A DNA stretch of 64,000 nt from Thermoanaerobacter wiegelii Rt8.B1 (GCF_000147695.2 NC_015958.1:908501-972500); one strand, 5' to 3'; positions 44,000 through 54,418 are shown, counted from the stretch's first letter. Notes: generated from the letters alone by a model not told the origin. Numbers and translations are program-made.

Positions 44000-44723
44000 A
44001 ACCTCGCAAGTCTTCCATGAGTTTTGTTTTTTCACGGGTTTTGTCGTCTACTATTTTTACAATCTTTGCTGGAACTCCTGCAACTACTGTGTTAGGTGGT
44101 ACATCTTCTGTCACAACTGATCCTGCTGCTACAACAGCTCCATGACCTACTCTTACTCCTTCTAATATAACTGCGTTTGCCCCGACAAGTACGTTATCTT
44201 CAAGCACAACTGGTACACTGCTGGGGGGTTCTAATACCCCGGCTATAACAGCTCCAGCTCCTACATGGACGTTTTTGCCTATAATTCCTCTGGCGCCTAT
44301 TACTGCGTTCATGTCTATCATAGAATTTTCACCAATTTCTGCACCTATGTTTATTACTGCCCCCATCATTATCACAGCGTTTTTGCCTATTTTTACTCGA
44401 TCTCTAATTATTGCACCTGGTTCTATTCTCGCGTCAAGATGCTTAATATCCAGCAAAGGAATTGCAGAATTTCTGCGGTCGTACTCTAAGCGATAATGTT
44501 TTATTTTATCTTTATTTGCTTCAATCAATTTTTCAACGACATCTAGTTCTCCAAAGACGATTTTAAAGTTGTCACAGCCATATACTTCTAATTCTTCGGT
44601 TTCTTCAATTTCTATATTCCCTTGTATGTAAGCTCTAACAGGTGTGGTTTTTTTCGCTTCTTTGATATATTTTGCAATTTCATAAGGGTTTGTCAAGTTA
44701 TCATTTGTGCTCAAAATTATCAT
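43998..44723 (-). CDS. dapH: Tetrahydrodipicolinate N-acetyltransferase
   Basis: This is the acetylase-branch enzyme of lysine/diaminopimelate synthesis. The 241-residue protein has an N-terminal helical DapH domain and then a left-handed beta-helix of hexapeptide repeats ([59 protein letters not shown]). It is the last gene of the asd-dapA-dapB-dapH operon. Its ATG overlaps the dapB stop by 4 bases. Confidence 0.95.
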   Translation of the reverse strand: MIILSTNDNLTNPYEIAKYIKEAKKTTPVRAYIQGNIEIEETEELEVYGCDNFKIVFGELDVVEKLIEANKDKIKHYRLEYDRRNSAIPLLDIKHLDARIEPGAIIRDRVKIGKNAVIMMGAVINIGAEIGENSMIDMNAVIGARGIIGKNVHVGAGAVIAGVLEPPSSVPVVLEDNVLVGANAVILEGVRVGHGAVVAAGSVVTEDVPPNTVVAGVPAKIVKIVDDKTREKTKLMEDLRG

Positions 44724-45475
44724 CCTTTCTTCACAAGGTCTTCCATTGTATATAAGCCAGGTTTTTGATTTATTATGAATTTTGCAGCTTGTAGGGCACC
44801 ATAACCAAAAATTTCACGGGATTGGGCAGAGTGACTTATGGTGATTACTTCATCGTGACCTGCAAAAATTACTTGATGTTCACCCACAATTGTGCCGCCC
44901 CTTACTGCGTGTATTCCTAACTCGCTTGGCTTTCTCTGTTCAGTTTTAGTATGGCGTCCATACACGTATTCCTTTTTGTCATTTAGCACTTGGTTTATGC
45001 TATCTGCAATCATTAACGCAGTGCCACTTGGAGCGTCTTTTTTCATATTGTGATGCTTTTCTATTATTTCTATGTCAAAATCCTGCTGTAAGATTTTTGC
45101 AGCTTCTTTTACAAGGTTTATAAGTATGTTTACTCCAAGGGACATATTGGCAGATTTAAAAATCGGTATTTCTTTTGATGCTTCTTCTATAACCTTTAAT
45201 TCTTCTTCACTAAGTCCAGTCGTGGCAATGACTACAGGAAGCTTCTTTTGTAGAGCGGCTTTCACTAAATTAGGTACAGCTTCATGGTATGAAAAGTCAA
45301 TTACTACATCTGCTTCTTCTTTTACATCTTTTAAATCGCTGTAAACAGGAAAGTCGAGAGGAGAAGTATTTTTATCTACTCCTGCTACGACTTTGAAACC
45401 AGGATTTTCTGCTGCCAATTTTGTTATTACTTTTCCCATTTTTCCATTGCAACCGTGAATTATGATTCTGATCAT
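44720..45475 (-). CDS. dapB: 4-hydroxy-tetrahydrodipicolinate reductase
   Basis: This enzyme reduces the DapA product with NAD(P)H. The 251-residue protein has the nucleotide-binding loop [29 protein letters not shown], the catalytic [19 protein letters not shown] (two His and Lys) and [20 protein letters not shown]. Its start overlaps the dapA stop by one base, so the two are coupled. Confidence 0.97.
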   Translation of the reverse strand: MIRIIIHGCNGKMGKVITKLAAENPGFKVVAGVDKNTSPLDFPVYSDLKDVKEEADVVIDFSYHEAVPNLVKAALQKKLPVVIATTGLSEEELKVIEEASKEIPIFKSANMSLGVNILINLVKEAAKILQQDFDIEIIEKHHNMKKDAPSGTALMIADSINQVLNDKKEYVYGRHTKTEQRKPSELGIHAVRGGTIVGEHQVIFAGHDEVITISHSAQSREIFGYGALQAAKFIINQKPGLYTMEDLVKKG

Positions 45476-46368
45476 TAATTTGCCTCCTTCAGCAAACCGT
45501 ATTTTGTAAGAACAGATTTCAGATATTCTAAGTTTTTATCGCTCATTTCAACAAGTGGGAGGCGCAAAGGTCCTACATTAAATCCCATTAAGTTCATAGC
45601 AGTTTTTACGGGTATAGGATTTGTTTCTATAAAAAGGGCTTTATTTAGAGGATTAAGTTCTAACTGCATGTCTCTTGCCCTTTCAATATCTCCATTTAAA
45701 TAAGCGGTTGTCATTTCATGTATTTTTGCCGGGATTATATTTGCCGTGACAGATATTACGCCTAAGCCACCTAAAGACATTATTGGTATTACTTGGTCGT
45801 CATTTCCTGAGTATATTTCAAAAGATTTACCCATAATGCGGGCAATTTCAGCTACCTGTACGATGTCACCACTGGCTTCTTTTACTCCAACTACGTTGTC
45901 TACATGTTTACTCAATTCAAGATAAGTTTCTGGCAGCATGTTGAGAGATGTCCTGCCGGGGACATTATAGATAATAATAGGTATGTCTACGTGTCTTGCT
46001 ATTTCAGTAAAGTGAGCCACTAATCCCTTTTGTGTTGTTTTATTGTAATAAGGTGTTATAACTAAAAGAGCATCAGCACCTGCAGATTGAGCATATTCAC
46101 TCATTTCAACAGCATGGGCAGTGTTGTTAGAACCGGTCCCTGCAATTACTGGTATTCTTCCGGCGACTTTCTCTACTGTAAATTTAATTGCCGCTTGTTG
46201 CTCTTCTTGTGTCATTGTAGAGGCTTCACCAGTGGTACCACATATGATGATAGCATCAGTTCCTTCTTTGATATGCCATTCAATAAGCTCGTCAAGTTTT
46301 TCAAAATTTACGCCCTCTTCGTTAAATGGAGTAACAATAGCGACACCTGACCCTTTAAAAACAGGCAT
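45475..46368 (-). CDS. dapA: 4-hydroxy-tetrahydrodipicolinate synthase
   Basis: This enzyme condenses pyruvate with aspartate semialdehyde. The 297-residue TIM-barrel protein has the GTTGEASTM loop, the catalytic Tyr in [13 protein letters not shown], the Schiff-base Lys in [10 protein letters not shown] and [19 protein letters not shown] precedes the ATG, 13 bases after asd. In spore formers this pathway also supplies dipicolinate. Confidence 0.97.
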   Translation of the reverse strand: MPVFKGSGVAIVTPFNEEGVNFEKLDELIEWHIKEGTDAIIICGTTGEASTMTQEEQQAAIKFTVEKVAGRIPVIAGTGSNNTAHAVEMSEYAQSAGADALLVITPYYNKTTQKGLVAHFTEIARHVDIPIIIYNVPGRTSLNMLPETYLELSKHVDNVVGVKEASGDIVQVAEIARIMGKSFEIYSGNDDQVIPIMSLGGLGVISVTANIIPAKIHEMTTAYLNGDIERARDMQLELNPLNKALFIETNPIPVKTAMNLMGFNVGPLRLPLVEMSDKNLEYLKSVLTKYGLLKEAN

Positions 46369-46381
46369 AATTATTCTCCTT

Positions 46382-47371
46382 TCACATATTTTTAATTAAA
46401 AGTTCTGCTATTTGAACGGCATTTGTTGCCGCTCCTTTTCTTATGTTGTCGGCTACAATCCACATGTTAAGACCGCTGTAAACTGTCTCATCTCTTCTTA
46501 TTCTACCTACAAAAACTTCATCTTTTCCTGTAGCATAAGTTGCAAGAGGATAAATATTATTTTGAGGATCGTCTTGTACAACAACTCCCGGGGCATGTTT
46601 TAAGACTTCTATTAGTTCTTCCATTTCATAAGGCCTTGCAAATTCTACATTGACAGATTCGCTGTGAGAGTTTGCAACAGGTACTCTTACTGTGGTTGGA
46701 GATACCTTTATTGAACTATCTCCCATGATCTTCTTGGTTTCGTTTATCATCTTTAATTCTTCCTTTGTGTATCCGTTTGGTGCGAAAGAATCAATGTGAG
46801 GAATACAGTTGTTTGCAATAGGATGAGGGAATACTTGGCATGGTTCTCCTCTTAAACTTCTTTCAAGGTCATCTACACCTTTTTTACCTGCTCCAGACAC
46901 TGCTTGATAGGTGGATACCACTATTCTTTTTATTTTATATTTGTCGTGAAGAGGCTTTAAAGGAACTACCATTTGAATGGTAGAGCAATTGGGATTTGCT
47001 ATTATTCCTTTGTGCCATGAAATGTCTTGAGGATTTACTTCAGGGACAACCAAAGGTACATTTTCATCCATTCTCCAAGCACTGGAATTGTCAATTACAA
47101 CTACGCCATGAGAAGCAGCTATTGGAGCGAATTGTTTGCTTATAGTTGCACCAGCAGAAAAAAGAGCGATTTGAATGTCTCTTTTAAAACTTTCTTCAGT
47201 AAGTTTTTCTACAATGTATTCATTACCTCTAAATGTGATTTTTTGACCTGCAGATTTTGACGAAGCAAATAAATAAAGTTTGTCAACTGGGAAATTTCTA
47301 TCTTCCATTACTTTAAGAAAAGTCCTACCTACCATTCCGGTAGCTCCTACAATTGCTACATTAACTCCCAT
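46382..47371 (-). CDS. asd: Aspartate-semialdehyde dehydrogenase
   Basis: This is an NADPH-dependent enzyme making aspartate semialdehyde. The 329-residue protein has the Rossmann loop [15 protein letters not shown], the active-site Cys in [20 protein letters not shown] and the His-containing [18 protein letters not shown]. It is the first gene of the lysine/diaminopimelate operon, and AGGAGGATAAT precedes its ATG. I looked for a lysine riboswitch in the 150-base leader and saw no room for one. Confidence 0.97.
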   Translation of the reverse strand: MGVNVAIVGATGMVGRTFLKVMEDRNFPVDKLYLFASSKSAGQKITFRGNEYIVEKLTEESFKRDIQIALFSAGATISKQFAPIAASHGVVVIDNSSAWRMDENVPLVVPEVNPQDISWHKGIIANPNCSTIQMVVPLKPLHDKYKIKRIVVSTYQAVSGAGKKGVDDLERSLRGEPCQVFPHPIANNCIPHIDSFAPNGYTKEELKMINETKKIMGDSSIKVSPTTVRVPVANSHSESVNVEFARPYEMEELIEVLKHAPGVVVQDDPQNNIYPLATYATGKDEVFVGRIRRDETVYSGLNMWIVADNIRKGAATNAVQIAELLIKNM

Positions 47372-47448
47372 TATTATCCTCCTCTAAAGTTCTAAAATTA
47401 TGACAATATTTCAATTATACTGCATTAAAGCAGGTTTATTTAATTTAA

Positions 47449-47477
47449 AATATATCATTATTATTATATGAAGTCAA
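47449..47477 (-). promoter_or_regulatory. Probable promoter of the asd-dap operon
   Basis: On the minus strand TTGACT (47477-47472), 17 bases, TATATT (47454-47449). Confidence 0.55.
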
Positions 47478-47505
47478 TAAAATAAGGATTACAGATGAAC
47501 AAAAA

Positions 47506-47541
47506 GCCTAAAAAGTAATTTTCTACTTTTTAGGCTTTGCG
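47506..47541 (-). terminator. Terminator of the lipoprotein gene
   Basis: An AAAGCCTAAAAAGTA / TACTTTTTAGGCTTT stem overlaps the end of the gene, with a T-run reading leftward. Confidence 0.8.
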
Positions 47542-48338
47542 TTTTTTTCAAGAGATTTTATATTTTGTAAAAGTACTTCTGCCTTTATTTTAGTTAAAAC
47601 TTTATTTTGAGATTTTATTGCTTTTTGTAATTCAGTAATTCCTGCCTCAAATTTGTCAGCTGAATTTTTTGCTTCTTTAGGAAGTTTTGGCTTAAAAGTT
47701 TGCCACACAGAATTTATATCTATCAAATCTTTTGAAATTTCTTCCCACTTTTGCACTTCACTTTTAAAAGCGATATCTTGAGCGTAAAATTTTAATCGTT
47801 TTATGTCAGTAGGCGCCTCTGTTTGAAAAAGGTCTTCTAAATCAGGAATATATTTATACATATTATTTGCATATATCAAAACATCAATTTTTGATTTTTT
47901 ATTTGCTATAATAGTAAGGTCATTTATAGCGGCACTCATACTATTTATTAGATTTAATTTTGCTCCTTCTTTAGTAACTAAAGGAGTTAATGAGTTCCAA
48001 TCTGTATGAATATCTTTTATTGCTTTGTTAATTTCTTCCCAAGATTTATCTTCAGGAGTTTTCTTTGGTGATTTTTTATCCTCTTCCTTTTTATCTTTTT
48101 TTTCTTTATCACTTTGTTTTTCCTGATCACTTTGTGGTTTTTCCTTTATTTTCTGTGCTTCTTTTATTATTTTTTCTATATTTTTTTCTATTTTAGATAG
48201 TTCTTTTGGTACTTCTGTTTTTTGACTTGTTTGAGGCTTTTTTTGAGGTTTATTTTGTTGTTTATTTTTACAGCCTGATAAGTTGAATAAAAGTAAGAAA
48301 ATAAAGATGGCACATACTATTTTAGAGTATTTTCTCAT
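47523..48338 (-). CDS. Lysine-rich lipoprotein of unknown function
   Basis: This is a 271-residue protein exported as a lipoprotein (signal peptide ending LSGC, Cys near residue 23). A long Lys/Glu/Gln-rich low-complexity linker (about residues 25-98) is followed by a helical domain of about 170 residues (AINDLTIIANKKSKIDVLIY, FEAGITELQKAIKSQNKVL). The family is unknown to me. Its start codon lies in one arm of an inverted repeat with the ribosome binding site in the loop. Confidence 0.7.
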   Translation of the reverse strand: MRKYSKIVCAIFIFLLLFNLSGCKNKQQNKPQKKPQTSQKTEVPKELSKIEKNIEKIIKEAQKIKEKPQSDQEKQSDKEKKDKKEEDKKSPKKTPEDKSWEEINKAIKDIHTDWNSLTPLVTKEGAKLNLINSMSAAINDLTIIANKKSKIDVLIYANNMYKYIPDLEDLFQTEAPTDIKRLKFYAQDIAFKSEVQKWEEISKDLIDINSVWQTFKPKLPKEAKNSADKFEAGITELQKAIKSQNKVLTKIKAEVLLQNIKSLEKNAKPKK

Positions 48339-48361
48339 ACTATCACCTCAAAAATAGTATG
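48336..48361 (-). promoter_or_regulatory. Inverted repeat containing the start codon of the lipoprotein gene
   Basis: CATACTAT (48361-48354 read on the minus strand) and ATAGTATG (48343-48336) flank a 10-base loop holding GAGGTG. The ATG of the gene is the end of the second arm. Confidence 0.6.
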
Positions 48362-48386
48362 TCCATCATAAATCTTAGTATGCTAC

Positions 48387-50189
48387 TTATGCTTCTTTTT
48401 CTATTAATTGGTCTTTGTACTGCAACATATATAAGTTATAATACAGACCTTTCTTTTGCAAAAGCTCGTTGTGAGTACCCATTTCTCTTATGCGTCCCTT
48501 GTGAAGTACAATTATTTTATCTGCATGCTGTATTGTAGATAGTCTATGGGCTATTACAAGGGTAGTACGGCCTTTTGTTAGTTTTTTTAATGCATCTTGT
48601 ATAAGCCTTTCTGTTTCTGTATCAATATTCGCTGTTGCTTCATCTAATACTAATATTTTTGGATTAAAAGCTAAAGCTCTTGCAAAGGCTAAAAGCTGTC
48701 TCTGACCGGCCGACAAAGTAGAGCCTCTTTCGGTTACTTTTGACTCATAGCCTTCTGGAAGTTTTTTTATAAAGTGATGAGCATTTACATATTTTGCTAC
48801 CATGTAAATATCGTTGTCTGTTATGTTTTTGTTGTTTAGTCTTATGTTTGATTTAATATCTCCCGTAAAAAGAAAGACATCTTGTAATACAACACCTATA
48901 TGTTTTCTTAAATCTTGTTGCCTTACTTTTCTTATGTCAATTCCGTCAATTAAAATTTCTCCTTTTTGTATGTCATAAAATCGACTTAAAAGGCTTATTA
49001 TAGAGCTTTTTCCTGCACCAGTTGCCCCTACAAAAGCTACTGTCTCGCCAGGATTGACCACAAAACTTACATCTTTTAATACCCACTCTTTTCCGTTGTA
49101 AGAAAACCAAACATTTTTAAATTCTATTTTTCCTTGGATGTCTTCTAAAGGAATAGGTTTTTCAGGGTCCTTTATTTGTTCTTTTGTATCTAAAAGTATA
49201 AAAATTCTTTCTGCTGAAGCCATTGCCGATTGAAGTATGTCATATTTTTCTGATATATCAAAAATTGGCTGAAACAGTTGTTGCAGATAATTTACAAAAG
49301 CGTAAAGTACGCCAAATTCAATTTTGTGAGATATTATGTCTTTCCCACCATACCAGATTAAAAGAGCCAAAGTTAAAGAATATATTACATCCATAGAAGG
49401 ACGGAATATTGCAAAAATTGTAAGCTGCCTCATGTTAGCGTCATAATAATCTTTATTTATTTTTTCAAATTCTTTGCTTTTTTTATGCTCTGTTACAAAA
49501 AGTTGTACAATTTTCATCCCACTTATATGTTCTGAAAGAAAAGCATTTATTCTGGCAAGGCGAACTCTTACAAGTCTATAGGCTTGTGAAGCTAATTTTC
49601 TGTATATGTACATTCCTCCAATAATTAACGGAGTAGTAGAGAGGCTGATTAATGCAAGTTTTACATTATAACTTACCATGGCAATGATTATTCCTAATAT
49701 TATAAAGATGTCATTAAAAAGGTTTGCTATAACACTTGTGTACAATTCATTTAAAGTGTCAGTGTCGTTTGTAACACGGGTCACCAACCTTCCTACAGGG
49801 TTTTTATCAAAAAATGATAATGATAAACTCTGTAGATGTTCAAATATCTGTTGCCTTAAGTTAAAAATTATTTTTTGACCTGTGTATTGAATCAAATAAA
49901 TCTGTCCATAATTTATGATAAAGGCTACGGTTATGATTATTAAATACAAAATCCCTATATGTGTAACGCCATTTATTGCTTCTACTTTAGGAATGTTAGG
50001 ATTATTTATATAGTTATCAATAGCTTTTTGGACGAGGTATGGTCGTAAAAGGTTTGATGCTGTTACTAAAAGTATACCTACAGCTGCTATAAAAATGTAC
50101 AACCAGTAAGGTTTAGCGTATGTCAAAAGCCTTTTCATGATTTTAATGTCAAAAGGTTTGGTCATTACTTCTTCTTGTTGGTATTCCAT
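48387..50189 (-). CDS. ABC exporter half-transporter, second subunit
   Basis: This is a 600-residue fusion of a six-helix membrane domain and an ATPase domain (Walker A FVGATGAGKSSIISLLSRF, signature TLSAGQRQLLAFARAL, Walker B ILVLDEATANID, H-loop VIAHRLSTI). All catalytic residues, including the Glu after Walker B, look intact. It lies 12 bases after the other half-transporter, and the two probably form a heterodimeric multidrug or lipid exporter. The substrate is unknown. Confidence 0.94.
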   Translation of the reverse strand: MEYQQEEVMTKPFDIKIMKRLLTYAKPYWLYIFIAAVGILLVTASNLLRPYLVQKAIDNYINNPNIPKVEAINGVTHIGILYLIIITVAFIINYGQIYLIQYTGQKIIFNLRQQIFEHLQSLSLSFFDKNPVGRLVTRVTNDTDTLNELYTSVIANLFNDIFIILGIIIAMVSYNVKLALISLSTTPLIIGGMYIYRKLASQAYRLVRVRLARINAFLSEHISGMKIVQLFVTEHKKSKEFEKINKDYYDANMRQLTIFAIFRPSMDVIYSLTLALLIWYGGKDIISHKIEFGVLYAFVNYLQQLFQPIFDISEKYDILQSAMASAERIFILLDTKEQIKDPEKPIPLEDIQGKIEFKNVWFSYNGKEWVLKDVSFVVNPGETVAFVGATGAGKSSIISLLSRFYDIQKGEILIDGIDIRKVRQQDLRKHIGVVLQDVFLFTGDIKSNIRLNNKNITDNDIYMVAKYVNAHHFIKKLPEGYESKVTERGSTLSAGQRQLLAFARALAFNPKILVLDEATANIDTETERLIQDALKKLTKGRTTLVIAHRLSTIQHADKIIVLHKGRIREMGTHNELLQKKGLYYNLYMLQYKDQLIEKEA

Positions 50190-50201
50190 TTTATCACCGC
50201 C

Positions 50202-51950
50202 TTAAACCTCTTTTAATATTGCATCTTCTAATTGCTGTTTTTCATATATGCTGTTATAAAGACCTTTTAGCTTAATAAGCTCTTCATGGGTTCCCCTTTC
50301 AACTATTTCTCCATTATCTAATACTATAATTTCATCAGCGTTTTTTATAGTAGAGATTCTATGAGAGACGATTATAGTTGTTCTATCTTTCATATATTCG
50401 CGTAAATTGTTTAGTATGGTTTCTTCTGTGTTTGTATCTACAGCAGAGAGACTATCATCTAAAATAAGGATTTTTGGTTCTTTTATTAAAGCCCTTGCGA
50501 TAGCTATCCTTTGCTTTTGACCGCCTGAGAGAGTTACTCCTCTTTCGCCTACAATTGTTTGATATTGCTGTGGAAAGTCCATTATATCTTTATGTACATC
50601 TGCCATTGAAGCAAATTCTTGTATTTTTTCTAGAGGTTCTTCATTGACAAAGGCTATATTATTGGCTATAGTATCTGAAAATATAAAGTTGTCCTGAGGT
50701 ACAAAACCCATGTTTTGTCTTAGAACTTTTAAAGGTATTTCGTTGATGTCATGCCCATCAATAAATATGGTATCTTGCGGTACTTTATAAAGTCTTGCAA
50801 GTAAATTTACAAGAGTGCTTTTACCACTGCCGGTTTTACCTATTATAGCCAGAGTTTTTCCCTTTGGAAGACTTATGTTTATATTTTTTAAAACAGGAGG
50901 TAGGCCTTTTTTATAAGAAAATGAGAGATTTTTTATTTCTATATTTCCTTCAATTAGTGTAATATTTGGATCTGCATAGTTATCGGTTATTTCTGGTACT
51001 TCACTGAAAATTTTATTAAGCCTTTCCATAGAAGCAGAACCTCTTTGAAAAATATTTATCACCCAGCCAAAAGCCATCATAGGCCAGATGAGCATTCCAA
51101 GGTAACTGGTAAATGCTACAAAATCACCCAAAGTGATTATCCCTTTTATTACTTGTATTCCACCGTAAAGCAAAGCTATTGTAAAACTTAATGCTGCTAA
51201 AAATTGAACAGTAGGGTCAAATAATCCCCAGATTTTAATCATGTTCATATTTGTTTTAAAATTTCTTAAATTTTCCTGTCTGAAGTTTTCTATTTCTTCT
51301 TTTTCTTGAACAAAGGCTTTAATAACTCTGATACCGGATATGCTTTCTTGAACTTTATCTGTTAAAGAGGAAAAAGCTTCTTGAACTTTTAAAAATCTTG
51401 AGTGAATGAGTTTGCCAAAGCGAGTGACTACCAATGCGATAATAGGTAAAGGCAGAAGTGCTAATATAGTCAATTTTGGATCGATAGTAAAAATCATTAT
51501 GATTATTATGGATATGCCTAAAAATAATGCATCTACAGACATTACAATTCCAGGTCCTACTGCCATTCTGACGGCGTTTATGTCATTGGTGGCATGAGCC
51601 ATTAAATCACCTGTTTTGTGTTCATTGTAATATTGTGGCGAAAGTTCAAGAAACTTAGCAAAAAGTTGTTCCCTTAGTTCTTTTTCCAAAAGCCTTGACA
51701 TCCCCATTATTTTCATACGCCAAATAAATCTAAAAGCAAATACCAAAATAGCTATACCTATTATCCAAAACGAATACGTTAATAGTACTTTTGGAGTTAA
51801 ATCTTTACTTTTAAATAAATCAGTTACTGAACCTAGTAAATGGGGAACTATCATTTGAAGCAAGTCTACTGCTAATAAAAAAATTATACCTATTATGTAA
51901 TCCCACTTGTGCTTTTTTATAAATGGAATAACTGTTGTAAAACTTTTCAT
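50202..51950 (-). CDS. ABC exporter half-transporter, first subunit
   Basis: This is a 582-residue fused permease-ATPase. The ATPase domain has Walker A IIGKTGSGKSTLVNLLARL, signature TLSGGQKQRIAIARALI and Walker B ILILDDSLSAVDTNTEE. Asp replaces the usual catalytic Glu after Walker B (ILDD), a degenerate site typical of one half of heterodimeric exporters such as BmrCD or TM287/288. The start is ATG 51950 with AGGGGGGAT upstream. The partner subunit downstream has an intact site. Confidence 0.92.
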   Translation of the reverse strand: MKSFTTVIPFIKKHKWDYIIGIIFLLAVDLLQMIVPHLLGSVTDLFKSKDLTPKVLLTYSFWIIGIAILVFAFRFIWRMKIMGMSRLLEKELREQLFAKFLELSPQYYNEHKTGDLMAHATNDINAVRMAVGPGIVMSVDALFLGISIIIIMIFTIDPKLTILALLPLPIIALVVTRFGKLIHSRFLKVQEAFSSLTDKVQESISGIRVIKAFVQEKEEIENFRQENLRNFKTNMNMIKIWGLFDPTVQFLAALSFTIALLYGGIQVIKGIITLGDFVAFTSYLGMLIWPMMAFGWVINIFQRGSASMERLNKIFSEVPEITDNYADPNITLIEGNIEIKNLSFSYKKGLPPVLKNINISLPKGKTLAIIGKTGSGKSTLVNLLARLYKVPQDTIFIDGHDINEIPLKVLRQNMGFVPQDNFIFSDTIANNIAFVNEEPLEKIQEFASMADVHKDIMDFPQQYQTIVGERGVTLSGGQKQRIAIARALIKEPKILILDDSLSAVDTNTEETILNNLREYMKDRTTIIVSHRISTIKNADEIIVLDNGEIVERGTHEELIKLKGLYNSIYEKQQLEDAILKEV

Positions 51951-52050
51951 AAAATCCCCCCTGAAACTACAGACAGGCATAATTATTTTTGGATATAATA
52001 TAATTATAACGTAAACATTTAAAATTTCAAAAAAGGAAGGAGGTGTTAAA

Positions 52051-52332
52051 ATGTGGAATTATAAACTCAAAAAAATATCTGTTTTGTCAGTTTTTAAATT
52101 TACTTTGATTTACGGGATTGTGATAGGCCTAATTCTGGGACTCATTGGTGGTTTATTTGGTGGACTTTTTGTAAACAGCTTTGGAGCTTTTGGTGCAGGA
52201 ATAATTGGTGGCCTCATTGGCGGAATAGTTTATGGCATAATTTTTTCTATAGTTAGTGCTTTTGGAGCATGGCTTTTCAACGTAGTTTCTGGCTGGATTG
52301 ATGGCATTGACATACTAGTAGAGAAAAAATAG
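52051..52332 (+). CDS. Small glycine-rich membrane protein
   Basis: This is a 93-residue protein with two long hydrophobic helices built of Gly-rich repeats (GLILGLIGGLFGGLFV, GIIGGLIGGIVYGIIF) and a short C-terminal SGWIDGIDILVEKK. The N-terminal KLKKISVLSVFKFTLIYGI resembles the DUF3566-like family, but this is uncertain. AAGGAAGGAGGTG precedes the ATG. It is divergent from the ABC genes. Confidence 0.68.
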   Translation: MWNYKLKKISVLSVFKFTLIYGIVIGLILGLIGGLFGGLFVNSFGAFGAGIIGGLIGGIVYGIIFSIVSAFGAWLFNVVSGWIDGIDILVEKK

Positions 52333-52353
52333 CAAAAAATTATTAAAACTATA

Positions 52354-52381
52354 TTGCACTGTGAAAAAAATGTGATATAAT
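52354..52381 (+). promoter_or_regulatory. glnA promoter
   Basis: TTGCAC (52354-52359), a 16-base spacer, TATAAT (52376-52381). Confidence 0.7.
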
Positions 52382-52420
52382 ATTTCTTAGTTAAAATTTA
52401 ATAATAATTTATAGGGAAGG

Positions 52421-52468
52421 CAAGGGCGTCTTCAAATGGGTATTGGCACCCTATTTGAGTGCGCCCTT
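52421..52468 (+). promoter_or_regulatory. Leader hairpin of glnA with an ANTAR-type hexaloop
   Basis: A long imperfect stem (outer AAGGGCG / CGCCCTT, inner CAAAT-GGGT / ACCC-T-ATTTG) closes a six-base loop ATTGGC, with A at position 1 and G at position 4. This matches the loop recognised by ANTAR proteins. An ANTAR regulator gene directly follows glnA. A second hexaloop hairpin expected upstream was not seen. Confidence 0.65.
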
Positions 52469-52490
52469 AATTTATTAGAGGAGGAAGATT

Positions 52491-53825
52491 ATGGGTAAAA
52501 AATATAGCAAAGAGGATGTTTTAAAACTGGCAAATGAGTATGGAGTGGAATATGTACATCTTCAATTCAGTGACATCTTTGGAGTCATGAAAAATGTTTC
52601 TATCCCAGTAGAAGAACTAAATAAAGCTCTCAACAATGAAATTATGTTTGACGGATCTTCAATTGACGGATTTGTGAGAATCGAAGAATCAGACATGTAT
52701 TTAAGGCCGGATCCTGATACGTTTGTGATCTTCCCATGGAGGACAAACTCTGGTGTAGAGGCAAGACTCATATGTGATATTTACAATTACGATGGAACTC
52801 CCTTTGAAGGAGACCCTCGCTATGTTTTAAAAAGAAATTTAGAAGAGGCGAAGAAATTAGGTTATCAATTTAATGTAGGGCCTGAATGCGAGTTTTATCT
52901 CTTTTTGACGGATGAAAAGGGTAATCTTACAACAATAACTCAAGACGATGCAAGTTATTTTGACATGGCACCTGTGGACTTAGGAGAAAGCGCAAGAAAA
53001 GAAATGGTATCCACTCTTAAGCAACTAGGGTTTCAAATTGAAGCATCTCATCATGAAGTAGGACCAGGACAACATGAGATAGATTTCAAATATGACGATG
53101 CATTAACTACTGCTGACAATGTGATGACTTTTAAAATGGTGGTAAGAATAATTGCTCAAAAACATGGGTTACACGCCACCTTTATGCCAAAACCAGTTTT
53201 TGGTATTGCGGGTTCTGGAATGCATATGAACATGTCACTTACAAAAGATGGTAAAAATGCTTTTTATGACCCTTCTGACCCTATAGGGCTAAGTAAAGTA
53301 TGTTATAACTATATAGGAGGAATTATAAAACATGCAAAAGCTATGACAGCTATTACTAACCCTATTGTTAATTCTTATAAACGCCTAGTTTCAGGCTATG
53401 AAGCTCCTGTAAATATTGCTTGGTCTGCAAGAAACAGAAGTCCTTTAATACGAATTCCTGCCAAAAGAGGAGAATCTACAAGAATAGAGCTTAGAAGTCC
53501 TGATCCAACCAGCAATCCTTATCTTGCTTTGGCTGTTGCATTGGCAGCAGGATTAGATGGTATAAAGAATAATATAACACCGCCACCACCTGTAAATGCA
53601 AATATATACCATATGAATAAAGAAGAATTAGAAAACTTAGGAATTGAAAGACTGCCAGGCTCTTTAGAAGAAGCTTTAAACGAGTTAGAAAAGGATGAAG
53701 TTATAAAAGAAGCATTAGGCGATCATGTGTATACAAAATTCTTGGAGGCTAAAAGAGCAGAATGGGATGAGTACAAAATATACGTTACTCAGTGGGAATT
53801 AGATCAATATCTTTCTAAATTCTAA
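52491..53825 (+). CDS. glnA: Glutamine synthetase, type I
   Basis: This enzyme makes glutamine from glutamate, ammonia and ATP. The 444-residue length and lack of the adenylylation-type insertion point to the GSI-alpha class of Firmicutes. Motifs include [39 protein letters not shown], the [19 protein letters not shown] arginine/ATP segment and [25 protein letters not shown] precedes the ATG. The leader hairpin and the downstream ANTAR gene suggest antitermination control by nitrogen status. Confidence 0.97.
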   Translation: MGKKYSKEDVLKLANEYGVEYVHLQFSDIFGVMKNVSIPVEELNKALNNEIMFDGSSIDGFVRIEESDMYLRPDPDTFVIFPWRTNSGVEARLICDIYNYDGTPFEGDPRYVLKRNLEEAKKLGYQFNVGPECEFYLFLTDEKGNLTTITQDDASYFDMAPVDLGESARKEMVSTLKQLGFQIEASHHEVGPGQHEIDFKYDDALTTADNVMTFKMVVRIIAQKHGLHATFMPKPVFGIAGSGMHMNMSLTKDGKNAFYDPSDPIGLSKVCYNYIGGIIKHAKAMTAITNPIVNSYKRLVSGYEAPVNIAWSARNRSPLIRIPAKRGESTRIELRSPDPTSNPYLALAVALAAGLDGIKNNITPPPPVNANIYHMNKEELENLGIERLPGSLEEALNELEKDEVIKEALGDHVYTKFLEAKRAEWDEYKIYVTQWELDQYLSKF

Positions 53826-53845
53826 GTTAAATTAGAGGTGTCTCG

Positions 53846-54418
53846 ATGAGCCAATGGCGAATTGTTTTAGCAGACAGTAGCGATTTGTCTCGGCAGTTCA
53901 TAAAGAATGTGTTATTAGCGAATGGACACTTGGTTTATGAAGCGAGAGATGGCGGAAGTGCTATAAGGCTTTGTCGCGCTCTCGCTCCTGATTTAGTTAT
54001 AGCGGATTTGAATCTTGCCAATATAAATGGTTTTGAAGTTGGACGCATTATAAATGAAGATGATATAGCACCTGTAATTTTGATGACTTCTACTCTTCAA
54101 AGAGATTTTCTTGAGGAAATAAGAAAATATTCTGTATTTTCTTATTTATTAAAACCAGTAGACAGAGGGGTACTTTTGTCGACAGTTGAATTTGTCATAG
54201 AAAATTACAAAAAGTTTAGGAGCATGAAAGAAGAAATTCAAAAATTAAAGCATGAACTTGAAGCGAGAAAAAAGATTGAAAAAGCAAAAGGGTATATTAT
54301 GAAAGCTAAAGGATTGAGTGAAGAGGAAGCTTATAAAATTATGAGAAAGATGAGCATGGATTTGTCAATTCCAATGGAAATAATAGCTGAAATGATATTG
54401 CAAGAATATAAAGAATAA
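53846..54418 (+). CDS. ANTAR-domain response regulator (RNA-binding antiterminator)
   Basis: This is a 190-residue protein: a receiver-like domain (VLADSSDLSRQFIKNVLL, phospho-site Asp in LVIADLNLANINGFE, Lys in YLLKPVDRG), a short coiled coil (MKEEIQKLKHELEARKKIEK), then an ANTAR helix bundle (KAKGYIMKAKGLSEEEAYKI, then MRKMSMDLSIPMEIIAEMIL). ANTAR domains bind hexaloop hairpins to prevent termination. It lies 20 bases after glnA, whose leader holds a matching hexaloop; clostridial NitR-type proteins have the same context. Confidence 0.93.
   Translation: MSQWRIVLADSSDLSRQFIKNVLLANGHLVYEARDGGSAIRLCRALAPDLVIADLNLANINGFEVGRIINEDDIAPVILMTSTLQRDFLEEIRKYSVFSYLLKPVDRGVLLSTVEFVIENYKKFRSMKEEIQKLKHELEARKKIEKAKGYIMKAKGLSEEEAYKIMRKMSMDLSIPMEIIAEMILQEYKE

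Noticed and set aside
47372-47522. Possible lysine riboswitch before asd
   Set aside because: The space is only about 150 bases, mostly AT-rich, and lacks the conserved L-box core. A simple promoter fits better.
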